The notes: generated by a model not told the origin, from the sequence alone. 64,000 nucleotides of DNA from Eurosta solidaginis (GCF_040869045.1 NC_090319.1:357633739-357697738); one strand, 5' to 3'; numbered from the stretch's first letter, positions 34,661-45,150 are shown. Numbers and translations: made by a program.

Positions 34661-35095
34661 ATATCATAGAAGATTTCCAGAAAACATTACTTTGATCGGA
34701 GCTATATGTATATAGTATATACCTATCCCATACAACCGATCGTTCAGATAGAAAGATTTTTGGCCATTTCTCCCTTAGTTTCCAATATAAAAACATGAAA
34801 CTTGGCGATGTATATTCTAATATATCATAGAAGATTTCCTGTAAAAATCATTTCGATCTTAGCTATATATAATATATACCCCATACAACCGATCGTTCAG
34901 ATAAGGGGTTTTTTGCCATTTTTTATATTTATCTTAAAATTGTTTAGGTATGTACAACTGTTCACTATATATTTCTTATCTTATACAGCGCATTGTTTGG
35001 AGATTACGAATGGGATAAGATTATTGTTCAGCCCCATTCATGAAACGTATGAAGTCTTCGGCACAGCCGAAGACAGTCCCGTCCTTACTTGTTTT
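34661..35095 (+). mobile_element. Family 2 element, copy 2, right part with intact 3' hairpin
   Basis: Continues with repeated CATACAACCGATCGTTCAGA units and ends with a perfect 9-bp stem, GTCTTCGGC-ACA-GCCGAAGAC. The next bases are AGTCCCGTCC and TTACTTGTTTT. The hairpin is at about 35056-35076. Open frames here are chance. Confidence 0.88.
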
Positions 35096-35699
35096 TTATT
35101 TTATTTTGTTTTCATAGCTTATGTTCGTGAGATTTTTCTTGGATTTCTTTTTATTATATGTGCGAAAGCCTTCAGCTGAGTATATAACATTGGATTTCTC
35201 CAGAAATTGGACTACCATATTTGGACAGCCGCTTTGTAATAGTTGGTAGGATTCTTTCCTACCATGGTAAACGTTCCAGGTTCACGTGCTGAAGAGGATA
35301 ACATAAGCAAAAAAAAAAAAAACAAAAAAACAATGGAGACTAGTGACCTCTTGAAAAGAAACAATAAAAAAATAAAACAAACATTCATTAAAGTTTAGGC
35401 GGGAAAACTATGAAATGCTTTTATTCGAAAAAATCTTATTTACGGAAATGTTTCTCCTATTGGTTCAAACATCAAACTGCGGTTTTATACCCCACTACGG
35501 ACCGCACTCTACTTTTTCCCGCAAGAATTCAAAAAATTATTTTGTCTGCAAGCGGCTTCGGCACAAAAAAATTCAAATTGAAATAAGATCTCTGAAAATA
35601 CTTTGCATTCGTTTATGCGTAAAAGATGATAGCATAGCAAGTTTGAATGCAAAGCAAAACAATATAAAAACCAATAATGGCGTTAAATTTTTGCTACAA
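35096..35699. other. Non-coding, no gene recognised
   Basis: A 107-residue frame at 35415-35738 runs into a family 1-like terminus, has no family similarity and is not called a gene. Confidence 0.4.
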
Positions 35700-36000
35700 C
35701 CGACCATTATATACTTAGCTGCAAGTTTTTGTCGTTAAGTTCATTCAAATCAAGTTTTGCCTGGTTTTTTTTTTAAACTTTACTTAAAGTTGACTAAAGT
35801 TTGACTATGCCACTTCGTTCGATAACATAAAATTCCGCTTCTCATCTCAGCTAAGGCGGCCAAAGTGGCAGGGTTAAACTCTACTTTTAATTGTAGTTTA
35901 AACTCGCGGGGGCCTAGATATTTTAAAAGTGGGCATTTTTATTAAAACCTTTATTCCGCTTCTATGCAGGGGACGTGCCATACCCGTTTTCATAATGTTT
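35700..36000 (+). mobile_element. Family 1 fragments (diverged)
   Basis: ACCGACCATTATATACTTAGCTG near 35698-35720 resembles the family 1 start. AAAGTGGGCATTTTTATT at 35926 resembles body blocks. Further body-like bits occur near 36480 (AAAAATGGGCCCGGCTCTTAACCG) and 36940. Confidence 0.4.
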
Positions 36001-36609
36001 GGAATCCAACCGATTGCCAATGTCCAATACGGCCCTCCATAGCAAAAAGGTAGTAAAGTGTATAAAGTAAATAAATAATTTTATTTGATACACTTCTGCC
36101 ATCATGTCCTGTAATTCTAAAAGCAGTAAAGTGAAATCAACTGCATTTTTCATAGAAGAGTTTAATTCAAGCTGCTTGAAATTATTTGAAATTATTCTGA
36201 AAGTAAAATTTTATTGTAATATAATTTAATGTTAAAGTGTAATATTTCTATGCATAACCAATTTTCATATAATAAAAGCAGTAAAATTTCCAAAAAAGAA
36301 AAAATTATCATATTGCTTTCTTGTCTTTTTTGAGAAGGCAATTTAAAATTTTCGATACATCAAACCAATTTTAAATCTTATTTTATCTTTAATTTGAACT
36401 ATTAATGATATTAAGTTTAAGCTAATGATTAAATTAATGTCGGAGAAATATATTGGCATCAAAATTTTTAAAAATATTTAATACAAAAATGGGCCCGGCT
36501 CTTAACCGCTTTCGGTCAGGATTCGCAGGTTTATCCTTATGACAAGGGTTAACAGTTCACCGAGTTTTGTGGTTACAATTTAAATGAGTTTTTTAGTTAA
36601 TAATTTGGT

Positions 36610-36835
36610 AAAAATTTAAACAACGTGACATCAGGCGGACAAGGCGACAGCTGTTTCGATTATACCTTGTAAGCCTCCGGGAGTGGGATTCGAACCCGCA
36701 CTCCTACGATAGTTGAAATGATTACAAACGCATTCAGCTACGTCATGCCTTAGTTGTTGTAAAGTTTTTCCCAATTGCCTTCTTTTTGCATATACTAATC
36801 TTCTACACATCACATACTACTTCGTATGTAATTAT
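36610..36835 (-). mobile_element. tRNA-like SINE or TIR-element relative (family C)
   Basis: On the minus strand it carries a box A-like TAGCTGAATGCGTTTG and a near-perfect box B GGGTTCGAATCCCACTCC. The flank TTAAACAACGTGACATCAGG and GGACAAGGCGACAG matches the terminal region of the element at 57999-58660. Its other end lacks the inverted terminal repeat. It is not an intact tRNA gene. Confidence 0.65.
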
Positions 36836-37164
36836 GTGTTGAAGTGATTCATGTTTGCAAGGCGGTTTCAGAGAGCAATATGGGCAATCGCCGATTAAAT
36901 GAGTTTTGATGACGGAAAATTACGAAAAATTTTCCTTTTCAGAAGTGGTGGGTGCCACACCCATTTTCACAAATTCTTTAAACTAAGTGTCTCTATTTCA
37001 ACCCACATATTAAATATCTAAACACTGTTTTGTTGTTCTTCAAGTTTTTATATACATTCATACAAATATATATACTTTGTTCTGCCCGAAAATTGGTTTC
37101 TAAAAGTAAGCTCTGCTTCCCCTCTTTACTCTCCATTTCATTCTTTTGTACTTCATTATTTCTT

Positions 37165-37385
37165 TCCTTTTTCTTGTTCACCCCTTAAACATCCTCACAC
37201 TCCCAATACCATTCCCACTCAAGCTACAACTCCTACTTCCACTCAAACTCCCACTCCTATTCCCACTCTTACTCCCACCCAAATCTACTTCCACTAACAC
37301 TCCCATTTCCACTCCCACTTTAACTGTTAGTCACACTCCATTCACCACACCTACTCCCAGTTCCACTGCCACTTCTCCTGCTTCA
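37165..37385 (+). repeat. Pyrimidine-rich minisatellite, CACTCCCACTCC-type
   Basis: Degenerate 6-bp-based units (CACTCC, CATTCC, AACTCC). It is the strand-opposite counterpart of the tract at 23158-23500. Thr/Pro-rich frames are artefacts. Confidence 0.8.
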
Positions 37386-37589
37386 CCTGACCAGCTAATT
37401 TCGTTGTCAGTTCTTTCATAAAACACTAGGAAAGTGCATTAAACTAACGCAGTTACAATTTTAAAATCGCATTCATTTTTACGTAGATAATTGAAACGTT
37501 CTCCTACTCGATAATTTTCTTTACTGCGATGTATCTACTTTTTCAATTAACAGTCTCACTTGTCATACTGTAACTTCTGCCAAAAAAAG

Positions 37590-37800
37590 GTATGTCCTCC
37601 TCTCCATATCTGATCCTTGTCTCTCCTTTATATCTTCCCCCTTTCGTTTTATCCAATATTAATTCTTCTAATCTTGTACTTTGTCTATTTTTGTCCCCAT
37701 TTCCTACTCTCACTTTCTTTGCTCAACCTCTCTCTATTTTTCTTTCTCCCACTTTCTCTTTTTCTCCGTCTCAAATTCCGAATTATATCTCATATTTTCA
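37590..37800 (+). repeat. Polypyrimidine tract
   Basis: C/T-rich, low complexity. Overlapping Ser/Phe/Leu-rich frames are composition artefacts. Confidence 0.7.
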
Positions 37801-37879
37801 TTTTGCCTTGTTAAGACCCTCACTATCACATCCTACTTCATACTCCTATTGTGGAAACACGTTCTGGAATCACCCTGGT

Positions 37880-38190
37880 ACACATTTTGTCCAGTTTCCC
37901 AAATATTTGGCTTGATAAAGACGTATTCTTGTACCAAATCTGAAGTAAATTGAGCCATAAATAAAATTTTGTTGGAAAAGGGTGGTCTCTGGCCCCTGCC
38001 AGAAAGTAAGCTTTTTCAAATATTAACTTGGTTAAAAAGCAAATCGTCTCATTAACTTGATTTTTTGAAATAGCTCGATCTTTGGTCCAATTTTCGTAAA
38101 AAGTTTCCCAAATAATAAAAAAGTCAAGTAGGTATCCCTGTGCCAAATTTCAAGCAGATCGTACCATAAGTACGATTTTTGGTATAGGTT
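37880..38190 (+). repeat. Two-copy direct repeat, ~200 bp apart
   Basis: AGTTTCCCAAATA...AAGT...GTA followed by TGTACCAAATCTGAAGTAAA and GAGCCATAAATA recurs as GTTTCCCAAATAATA... TGTGCCAAATTTCAAGCAGA and GTACCATAAGTA. The family is unidentified. Confidence 0.5.
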
Positions 38191-38339
38191 GACCCTTCGT
38201 TAACTTCACGGAAAGGTAAGAAAGAAAACGGACCATCTTGAAATCATGAAGCATCCGCTTGAATACATACAAAATATTTTTTAAAAATTGATCTATTCGT
38301 TCACCAGCAGTTCAGTCACAAACACACGTACAGGAGAAA

Positions 38340-38577
38340 TATATACATTAAGACAAAATGTGGGCGAGGTTCTCGGCCGATCGCACTCATAACGAGATTA
38401 GCACCAAGAAACCCGCATAATAAGATATCTTAAAATGCGCCCAAGTTAACATATTCACAGGCGGACATGGCTTCCCTTTCTAACTCTGATTTTTCCCGAT
38501 CTTATGCCATTATAAGCTACCGTTATGCTATTAAAATTAATATACTCCGCGAGCTTTGCCCAGGTGAGTATAATAAT
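38340..38577 (+). mobile_element. Family 1 element, 3' fragment, copy D
   Basis: AAAATGTGGGCGAGGTTCTC, GATATCTTAAAATGCGCCCA, GGCGGACATGGCTTCCC and the end GAGCTTTGCCCAGGTGAGTATAA match the terminal ~240 bp of family 1. The rest is missing. Confidence 0.75.
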
Positions 38578-39610
38578 CAAAAGGAGCGAGTGAAGTCAAT
38601 AGAGTTTGTGGATTGCTATTCTTTCGATTCACAATACTTTGCTTTCTGACTTTTTTCAATTTTTACAAACTTTTAGCCGTTTACGAAGAATTTTTTTACG
38701 CGCTTCTTTGAAAATCGTTATTGTGCTCTAGTACAAAAAAAAATTTGGAATTATATTTTTGCAGTTTTTTTCTTTTCGGAAATCACAAATTAACAATGCA
38801 ATGTTGGAATTTAACTTATCATTAAGTATGTATGCGCAACGATTCACAAAAAAATTTAAATAACAGCATTGTTGTTGCTCTGTTGGCAGCTCGACGGCAT
38901 CAGCTTTTTTGTGAACATAATAATTTATTTTTTTCCTAATCCCTAAGCTTATTGTGAAAGGTTTTGGTGGCCTTGAAATTTGAATCATTTACGCTGTACT
39001 AAATATTTTTGTTCCGCATAAAAGGGGAATTAAGATATATATTATGAATGAAAAGTTTGTAAAAACGCCAAAGGCAATCCGCAGAGAAAAATATTGTATT
39101 TAAGTAACTTTTTTTATATTGACGGTAATATTTTTGCCATAGCATTTACAGTAATGCGTTAAGCGATTAGTTACAGTAAAATAAGCAGCAATTTAAAATA
39201 TTATTTTAATTGAGTATCTTCTCTTTAAGGATATAGATATATGCATTATGGTGCTCCTTATAAATAAAATGAACGATGTCTTCCCGTCTCACCCCCACAG
39301 ACGGAAATACCTGAGACAAAAATATCACATATAAATTGTGTTTCCAGTTGGAAATGGATTGGGTTACACTGACGGATCGATGTGAGTATTGTGATAGGTT
39401 AAGCTCTTACTTGTAGATAATAAATACCGATTTAAGTAATGTATGCTTCACATGCGATGTGTCCCTACATGACACCAACCATCATTTTAAACGGCTGGTT
39501 GGTTGGTTTGCTGGCACGAATTTTGTAATTGAAATTTAAGTAACTTCCCGATAAGCTACAAGCTTGAAACTTGGAATATAGTTCAGAACCCGACGACAAT
39601 GCAATAATAA
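38578..39610. other. Non-coding, no gene recognised
   Basis: AT-rich. Short frames lack motifs. Near 39545-39590 a sequence GCTTGAAACTTGGAATATAG precedes the tandem array and may belong to the same repeat. Confidence 0.4.
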
Positions 39611-40030
39611 GAAAAAAATCGCCGCTAGGTGGCGCAAGGATCGAGATATTCAGAAAAATCGTATTTGTGGTCCAATTTCGCTCATATTTGGAACACATAA
39701 TATGTGCAAGGATAGAAAGCGACCTATGAAAAAAATCGCCGCTAGGTGGCGCATGGATCGTGGTCCGATTTGGCTCATATTTGGAACATATAATACATAC
39801 ATGAATAGAAAGCGACCTATGAAAAAAAATCGCCGCTGGGTGGCGCAAGGATATTCACAAAAATTTTAGTTGTGATCCAATTTGGCTCCTATTTGGAACA
39901 CATAATAAATACGAGAATAGAAAGCGACTTATGAAAAAAATCGCCGCTAGGTGGCGCAAAGATCGAGATATTCACAAAAATCGTATTTGTGGTCCGATTT
40001 GGCTCATATTTGGAACAATTATTACATACA
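39611..40030 (+). repeat. Four-unit tandem repeat with a CTCF-like motif in each unit
   Basis: Units start GAAAAAAATCGCCGCT at about 39611, 39728, 39821 and 39931 (lengths ~117, 93, 110, 100). Each carries CCGCTAGGTGGCGC (39622-39635, 39739-39752, 39944-39957) or CCGCTGGGTGGCGC (39833-39846), followed by GGCTCATATTTGGAACA and AGAAAGCGAC. The motif differs at one position from the degenerate CTCF consensus CCASYAGRKGGCRS as I know it. Protein-like frames across the array are repeat artefacts. Insulator function is inference only. Confidence 0.85.
39622..39957 (+). promoter_or_regulatory. Candidate CTCF-type binding sites (four)
   Basis: Four same-orientation copies of CCGCTRGGTGGCGC spaced 117, 94 and 111 bp apart. 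Drosophila CTCF recognises an AGGTGGCGC core (established knowledge). Binding here is not shown. Confidence 0.35.
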
Positions 40031-40261
40031 GTCCGGTAGAAATGACATCAAAATATATTGGAGTTGGAGGAGGGACAAGCGTACGTGGCGCAGAGTCGAG
40101 TAAAGTCTTTGGAATGATTATGTATTGAGGAATTTGATTGTAACAAATTGTCAGGGAAGTCCTTGCAGTGACGAGACACTACATGAACTAAATAGATTGA
40201 GAAATAATAGGCAATTAAATAAAGACTAAAAATTTGAAAAAAAAATAAATAAAAAAATAAA

Positions 40262-40641
40262 ATTTTCTAAGTTAAACAGTTTTATTGAAAACAATACTTA
40301 CATGAAGTAATAATAATATTAAAAGCTAGAAAATAATTAGGTAGATCCTAGGTACTAGTCATCACACTCTTCACCAATCTAGGGTGTTGATCAGACAATT
40401 AAATAAAATCGTTGGACGCGTAAATTTCTATAGATAGTCATAAGTAAGACCAACTGAACCCTAATCACATTTTTAGAAATTTCAAGCGTCCAACGGTTTT
40501 ATTTAATTGTCTTATCAACACCCTAGATTGGTGAAGAGTGTGATGACTAGTACCTAGGATCTACCTAATTATTTTCTAGCTTTTAATATTATTATTACTT
40601 CATGTAAGTATTGTTTTCAATAAAACCGCTTAACTTAAAAA
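40262..40641. mobile_element. Palindromic MITE-like foldback element 2
   Basis: Arms of about 168 bp (40262-40429 and 40475-40641) are almost perfectly inverted around a 45-bp loop. The outer ends are TTTTCTAAGTTAAACAG / GCTTAACTTAAAAAA. Both arms contain TAATAATATTAAAAGCTAGA and GGTAGATCCTAGGTACTAGT. No coding capacity; non-autonomous. Confidence 0.88.
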
Positions 40642-41334
40642 ATTTTTTTAAATTATTTTATTTTATTGTAATGTTGAACCCAGGGCTCTTAAGCAGCATC
40701 TCCATGGTCCAATCCTTTAGAAAATGTTAGACTTCTGTAAAAGGGCTTTGATGACAATTTGTGAGTGGTCGCACACAACAACAACAACAACATTGGAGAC
40801 GAAAAAGACTGGACAAAATTTTTATTTAGCTTATGAGAACCACCCTTTTCTACAAATGTAAAAATTAGTCCATATTGTGGTTGGTCATGGCATCACTCGA
40901 AAACGGATGACCCCATTTCTCCACCAATGTTAACTGTTTTGTTTGTATTTGTTAGGAGCAAGATCTTTTAACCCTTTTTCAAAATTTGTTAACCGATTTT
41001 ATTTAGAGTTAACAAGTTGCTCTTTTTATGAGGTAGTTTTTTCTGCAAAGTGGATTATGAACCGAAACTATGGTACACTTTCCTGTGAGAGGGATGGGAA
41101 GAAGAAGAGGTTAAGAGAATGCGACAGTGACAAAAAAAGGTAGAAGTCAAAATAATTGAACATTGATAGAGACATCGAGAGCTGAATGAAAACAAAGATG
41201 GGTGAGGTGACAGGGCGCCTGAAATAGGAGAAAGACAGGAAAAGCACAAGTATCCCACTCCTTCTGGAGAGGTTAAGGTGGCAGATAGAGGAGAGGGCGT
41301 AGGTGCCTCGTTAATGAAATATTATGAAGAGAAG
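40642..41334. other. Non-coding, no gene recognised
   Basis: Includes a purine-rich stretch around 41080-41300 (GGGAAGAAGAAGAGG, GGAGAGGGCG). A CAACAACAACAACA run at 40777-40791 resembles the (CAA)n tail of the LINE family and may be a relic tail. Confidence 0.4.
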
Positions 41335-41480
41335 AGCTAAACAAAAGGGTGCCTCAGTGTGGTGTCCTATTTCCCCTTTTGCTAAATTTTCACATATCGA
41401 GTCTGTCATCTTTGTTTCCTATGTCGATGACTGAACGATGGTCTGAAGGATCTGTCGCCATTCTTGCCCACCTATTGAAG
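41335..41480 (+). mobile_element. Jockey-like LINE fragment, reverse-transcriptase core
   Basis: Frame reads GAPQCGVLFPLLLNFHISSL followed by a decayed YVDD-like codon group (TATGTCGATGAC), matching the GVLSPLLFNFYISKL...YADD region of the jockey-like copies. Confidence 0.65.
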
Positions 41481-42339
41481 CGCTATGCTGCAAAATAACA
41501 ACTATTCTTCTATTCTTTCCACTTTTCTTGCTTCAAGTAGATTGACGCAAGTACTAGGTGAACTTATTTACAAGAAAGACAAAGAAAATCCCGGCGATTT
41601 TGGCCATCCACGACGATGGCGTAATGCTACTCACCTGCATTTTGCCGAGGAAGCAGCTGCCAAAGACTTAGATATATGAAGGAGCTGATCTCCTAAAATT
41701 GTTGCTTGTGCTAGTACGATGTTTAGTGCTTTCTCGAAAAAATCGTCAAAATAAACGTTATAAACATTGAACACCAATTTCGCAATTAATAATTTTACGT
41801 AAGGCTTTTTAAAATTACAAAATTTGTGCAATGAAATAACGAACTTGTTCAACAAAATGACAGCTTTAGAGCAAAATATTTCGTATCTCGTTCTATGCCA
41901 CTTACAAAAGCGGTATTAAAGGAATTCGAATAATCAGCAATCAATGATCACTGATTAAAAATCATAGCTGGCCGAATTTTAAGCGGTTGAAAACAGTTTC
42001 TATTAGTCAGGTTGAAATCTATGTAGCCCATTTCAAGAAACATAAAAAAATGGCAACGAATTGAGTTAAATAAAAAAGATTATAGGCGATTGATTCGAAT
42101 TATTTAAGAAAAATTTGGAGCCCAACACCGAATCTAAATGACTTGGACATATGTTCCATTATCTCTTGGAATGAGTTGGCGATCTAACAACTTTTTACAG
42201 GTTTTAATATTGCCTTTAAAATATATATAACGTCGTACAATACGAAAACCAACACTTTTTGATGAGAAAAGAGATTAGTCCTCATTCGTTCCCACATGGA
42301 TACAAAGGGTACTGGTCCTATCGTTTCCCTTCGGGTATA
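41481..42339. other. Non-coding, no gene recognised
   Basis: AT-rich. No exon-like frames found. Confidence 0.4.
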
Positions 42340-42475
42340 AATGGGTACAATTAGTCTCTTCATAGGACATGCCCAAACAAAAGGGAACAGTTCAACACAT
42401 ACAAAAAGATCAAAACTGGCATAAGTCGCGTACTCCTTTGCGACTCATCCCGAACTCATCCTAGACTAAACGCAT
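42340..42475 (+). repeat. Dispersed repeat shared with 5104-5242
   Basis: TTAGTCTCTTCATAGGACATG, CAAACAAAAGG, CTTTGCGACTCATCCCG and TCATCCTAGACTAAACGC repeat the order seen near 5.1-5.2 kb. Confidence 0.7.
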
Positions 42476-42479
42476 TTTT

Positions 42480-42660
42480 GTAGCGTACCTGCCAAATTAA
42501 GGAAGTGGTGACAATATCCATAACCAATGTAATCGCCGTCTTCAAGTAGAAAGCTGACTCTATTGAATACTGGGCGATCATTACCACTGCCGTTAAATAA
42601 TTTAGTGCAACGATAGTCGGGAGCCAGTAAAATATTGGTACCAAAGAGGTATATAACTAG
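42480..42660 (-). CDS. Candidate exon of a multi-pass membrane protein (unassigned)
   Basis: On the minus strand an open frame reads LVPIFYWLPTIVALNYLTAV, then IAQYSIESAFYLKTAITLV and MDIVTTSLIWQ, and stops at a strong donor GGCAG|GTACGC. Two hydrophobic segments separated by a polar loop suggest a multi-spanning membrane protein. An in-frame stop lies just upstream of the possible acceptor ACGCTAG. I do not recognise the family. No neighbouring exon was found, and chance cannot be excluded. Confidence 0.35.
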
Positions 42661-42974
42661 CGTAGTTATGGCTACGCATTTAAGAGCATATCTTAACGAA
42701 TATAGGAAAAGAAGACATGCTAAGACTTTATGAATTCAGAAATATCTTAAGGAAATTCAACTTCGGTGTAGTTGTGTATAAGTTGCGATTTTCTGATAAC
42801 TTTAATATGTGTCATATTTTAGCTCATAATATTTTACAGCGTTGACCAGATTTATTAGCTTCATATCCCTAAATCTAGACTTTATGGGATACCGTTATTT
42901 TTTTACCAAAGCCGAAGACTTCAGCCAAAAATTTACAATATGCAGTCAATTAAAGAGCCTCTTTTTGTTCATAC

Positions 42975-43483
42975 TGTAACGATCTTTTGGGGGATTCCGA
43001 TAATTATACACTTTCTGCTAACGTTCGAATCGCTAAAATGTCGAACAAATAACTCCAATATTTGGTTTTGCAAAATGGTCTTTATTTAGACTACATTGGG
43101 AGTAGTACTTCACAATTATTAATAGCATGTTTAAATCATTCACCCATTTCTTCTAAGGTCTAGATGTTTCACGCTCAAGCCTTTTGGAAAGTTGTATCTC
43201 ATGCTAGGTTATTTAGATACATATATACATGGATATCTGTAGTTTATGCTTTTCTTCTAGCCATATGCGTATGTATGTGTGAGTAACAACTTCTACTCTT
43301 AGCTGCCGGCTACATAATCTCTCTGCTTCAAGCGGATGGTTATGTGTATGGAACATTCTTCGTTGCCTTGTACATAAGTGTGGCAACTTGCTTTAATGTG
43401 TTCGCGTACATAAGTATGGCTGCTTGCTGCTTTTGTTGTTGTAATTCTTTACTAACAGCATGGGGATACTAATATTCGCCACA
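42975..43483 (-). mobile_element. Solo LTR of a gypsy-like retrotransposon (copy 2)
   Basis: Minus-strand start TGTGGCGAATATTAGTATC, end AAAGATCGTTACA. The 4-bp duplication ATAC lies at 42971-42974 and 43484-43487. It carries TTGTGAAGTACT, AAATAAAGACC and TATTGGAGTTATTTGTTCGAC near its 3' end. No internal region is present. Confidence 0.9.
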
Positions 43484-43699
43484 ATACTTATTGGCGTATT
43501 TGCAATATTTTGAATATTTTTCAACTGAAATTGCTTTAACTATCACTAACAACTTTCGATTCATCGCCAAAAATCGTGGAACGCTTTGTTGTCTAAATAG
43601 TCTAAAACGAAGAATTGGGTGGATGCGTTTCGTTAAAATGCAATTGCAGCGCAGCCTTGAATAAAGGTTGAGTGAGTATTTTTGTGCTCACTCATATAC

Positions 43700-43881
43700 T
43701 TTATCTCTCGGTATATTCTGATTATATTCGGTTAGACTCATCAAAGACATGTGAATATGTATATATAGGATTAGCCATCCCAGCATGGAGACAGTAGAGG
43801 CTGTTAGCAGCAAAACAATTAAAATGAAACAGCAGTGGACGGTGGTGTATTTGAGACAATTTCTTCTCAAATCAAGTATGA
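43700..43881 (-). CDS. Candidate signal-anchor (type II membrane) exon, possibly N-terminus of the pgant gene
   Basis: Minus-strand exon of 182 bases between acceptor CTCTTTGCAG (exon starts 43881) and donor AAA|GTATAT. It encodes ILDLRRNCLKYTTVHC, the hydrophobic CFILIVLLLTASTVSML, then GWLILYIHIHMSLMSLTEYN. A basic flank followed by a ~25-residue hydrophobic helix is typical of Golgi type II glycosyltransferases. No initiator ATG precedes the helix, so an upstream exon would be needed. It lies on the same strand as the pgant exons but 27 kb upstream. The link is inference; another type II protein or chance is possible. Confidence 0.35.
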
Positions 43882-43899
43882 CTGCAAAGAGTACAGGTG

Positions 43900-44429
43900 G
43901 GCGTTATAAATCAAAAACCATAGACAATATGATTTCATATATTATCCACTCGCTTATGATAAAATGATTACAATTTTTAAAATTTGGGGGTGGCACTTCC
44001 TCTTTTTATAAATCTTTCTTTTTTATAAATCCAGCGATTGTTCGATAATTCGACTAATCGACCAGTAGCTTAGTCTAGTAGGAACCTTTGATAGGATTGC
44101 AAACTTACTTTCATTATTCAAATACTAACGAAAATTGTGTGTCTTGATGTTAAAAAAAATTTTAATTGTTCGATGCAAAATGCGTTGATGGTAACATACC
44201 TGAAAAAGTAATTTCTTTCTCAGTTCCCAGGATACCAAAGAAACAAAGTGCAAAATTAGTTACAAAAAATTATTCGAGTAGTCGAATCTACCACTTATCG
44301 AATGCAAACAACCAGTCGATTAGTAATAAGAAATTATTTTACTTAAAAATTTTGCTAATCTACTATTCGATTATCAGAAGCCCTACCAACCAGGCTCACA
44401 TTGTATAGTGGAACTGTGAACCAAATGTT
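43900..44429. other. Non-coding, no gene recognised
   Basis: AT-rich. Loosely repeated TCGATTA/TCGAATA motifs around 44045-44370 suggest an old foldback, but boundaries are unclear. Confidence 0.35.
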
Positions 44430-45150
44430 AATGTTCATTTACAGCCGATCAGTCACAAACTGCCATCAAATTCCTCCAACGGGAATCCAAGAAAACTTGC
44501 AATTTCTCAGGGTTGGACCAAAGAGATATGGGTACTAGAAGCGTTGCTTCCACATTGCAATTGAAAAGATTTTTGGTGTAATGAGGGTACAAATTACAAG
44601 CTGATTCTGGATTCTGATGCTGATTGTAGTATCAAGAATTAACGGAGTTAAACTAGAGGGACGCGCGCCTTTCTGGGGAGGTTGCATTCTTCAACCGTGT
44701 TTGTCTGCATATGTCTTTGATAACGGGATTCACGGAGGATTTTTTGGTAAAGAAATCGGACAACTTTATGTCGATGTGAGTGTCGAATTTCTTCAAGGTG
44801 CTCATGCAGATGACTCTTTGAATTATTGAAAGGCGGGTGCCTTTTAAATCAGATATATGTTGGGATGCCGAGGTTTCTGGGAGCCTTCTCACATAAGATA
44901 TAAGAAGATATCCCGTGGCAGTTCTGAGCGCGGTGTTTTGAGAGGCCTGCAGTTTTCTTCAGAGTGGTACTTTTAGGCTCGATTACCATATCGGAGAGGC
45001 GTAGCATATAAGCGGTTGGCCATAAGTGGCTATGAGTAGGTCCTGGACGAACGTTCCACCTTGTAGTTTTTTATGTAGGACAGTCGGTAGCGTAATGACA
45101 TCGACGTTGATGTCCAATTTTACCGACATTTTCCCCCGTGCTATGTTACA
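44430..45150 (-). mobile_element. Jockey-like LINE fragment (copy 4), degraded
   Basis: By nucleotide similarity to 9560-10520 it runs from the 3' region (CCATCAAATTCCTCCAACGG, GGTTGGACCAAAG) to the STILNIHVD segment (CATCGACGTTGATGTCCAAT). Reading frames are lost. Confidence 0.7.

Noticed and set aside
34802..35179. 125-residue hydrophobic plus-strand frame
   Set aside because: Lies in family 2 repeat and runs through its terminal hairpin.
36660..36720. tRNA gene on the minus strand (near-perfect box B GGGTTCGAATCCCAC)
   Set aside because: No full cloverleaf or acceptor stem pairing, and the flanks match a repeat at 58 kb; a SINE-type head.
39465..39848. 127-residue minus-strand frame with repeated SGDFFHRSLSI
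   Set aside because: Translation of the four-unit tandem repeat, not a repeat protein.
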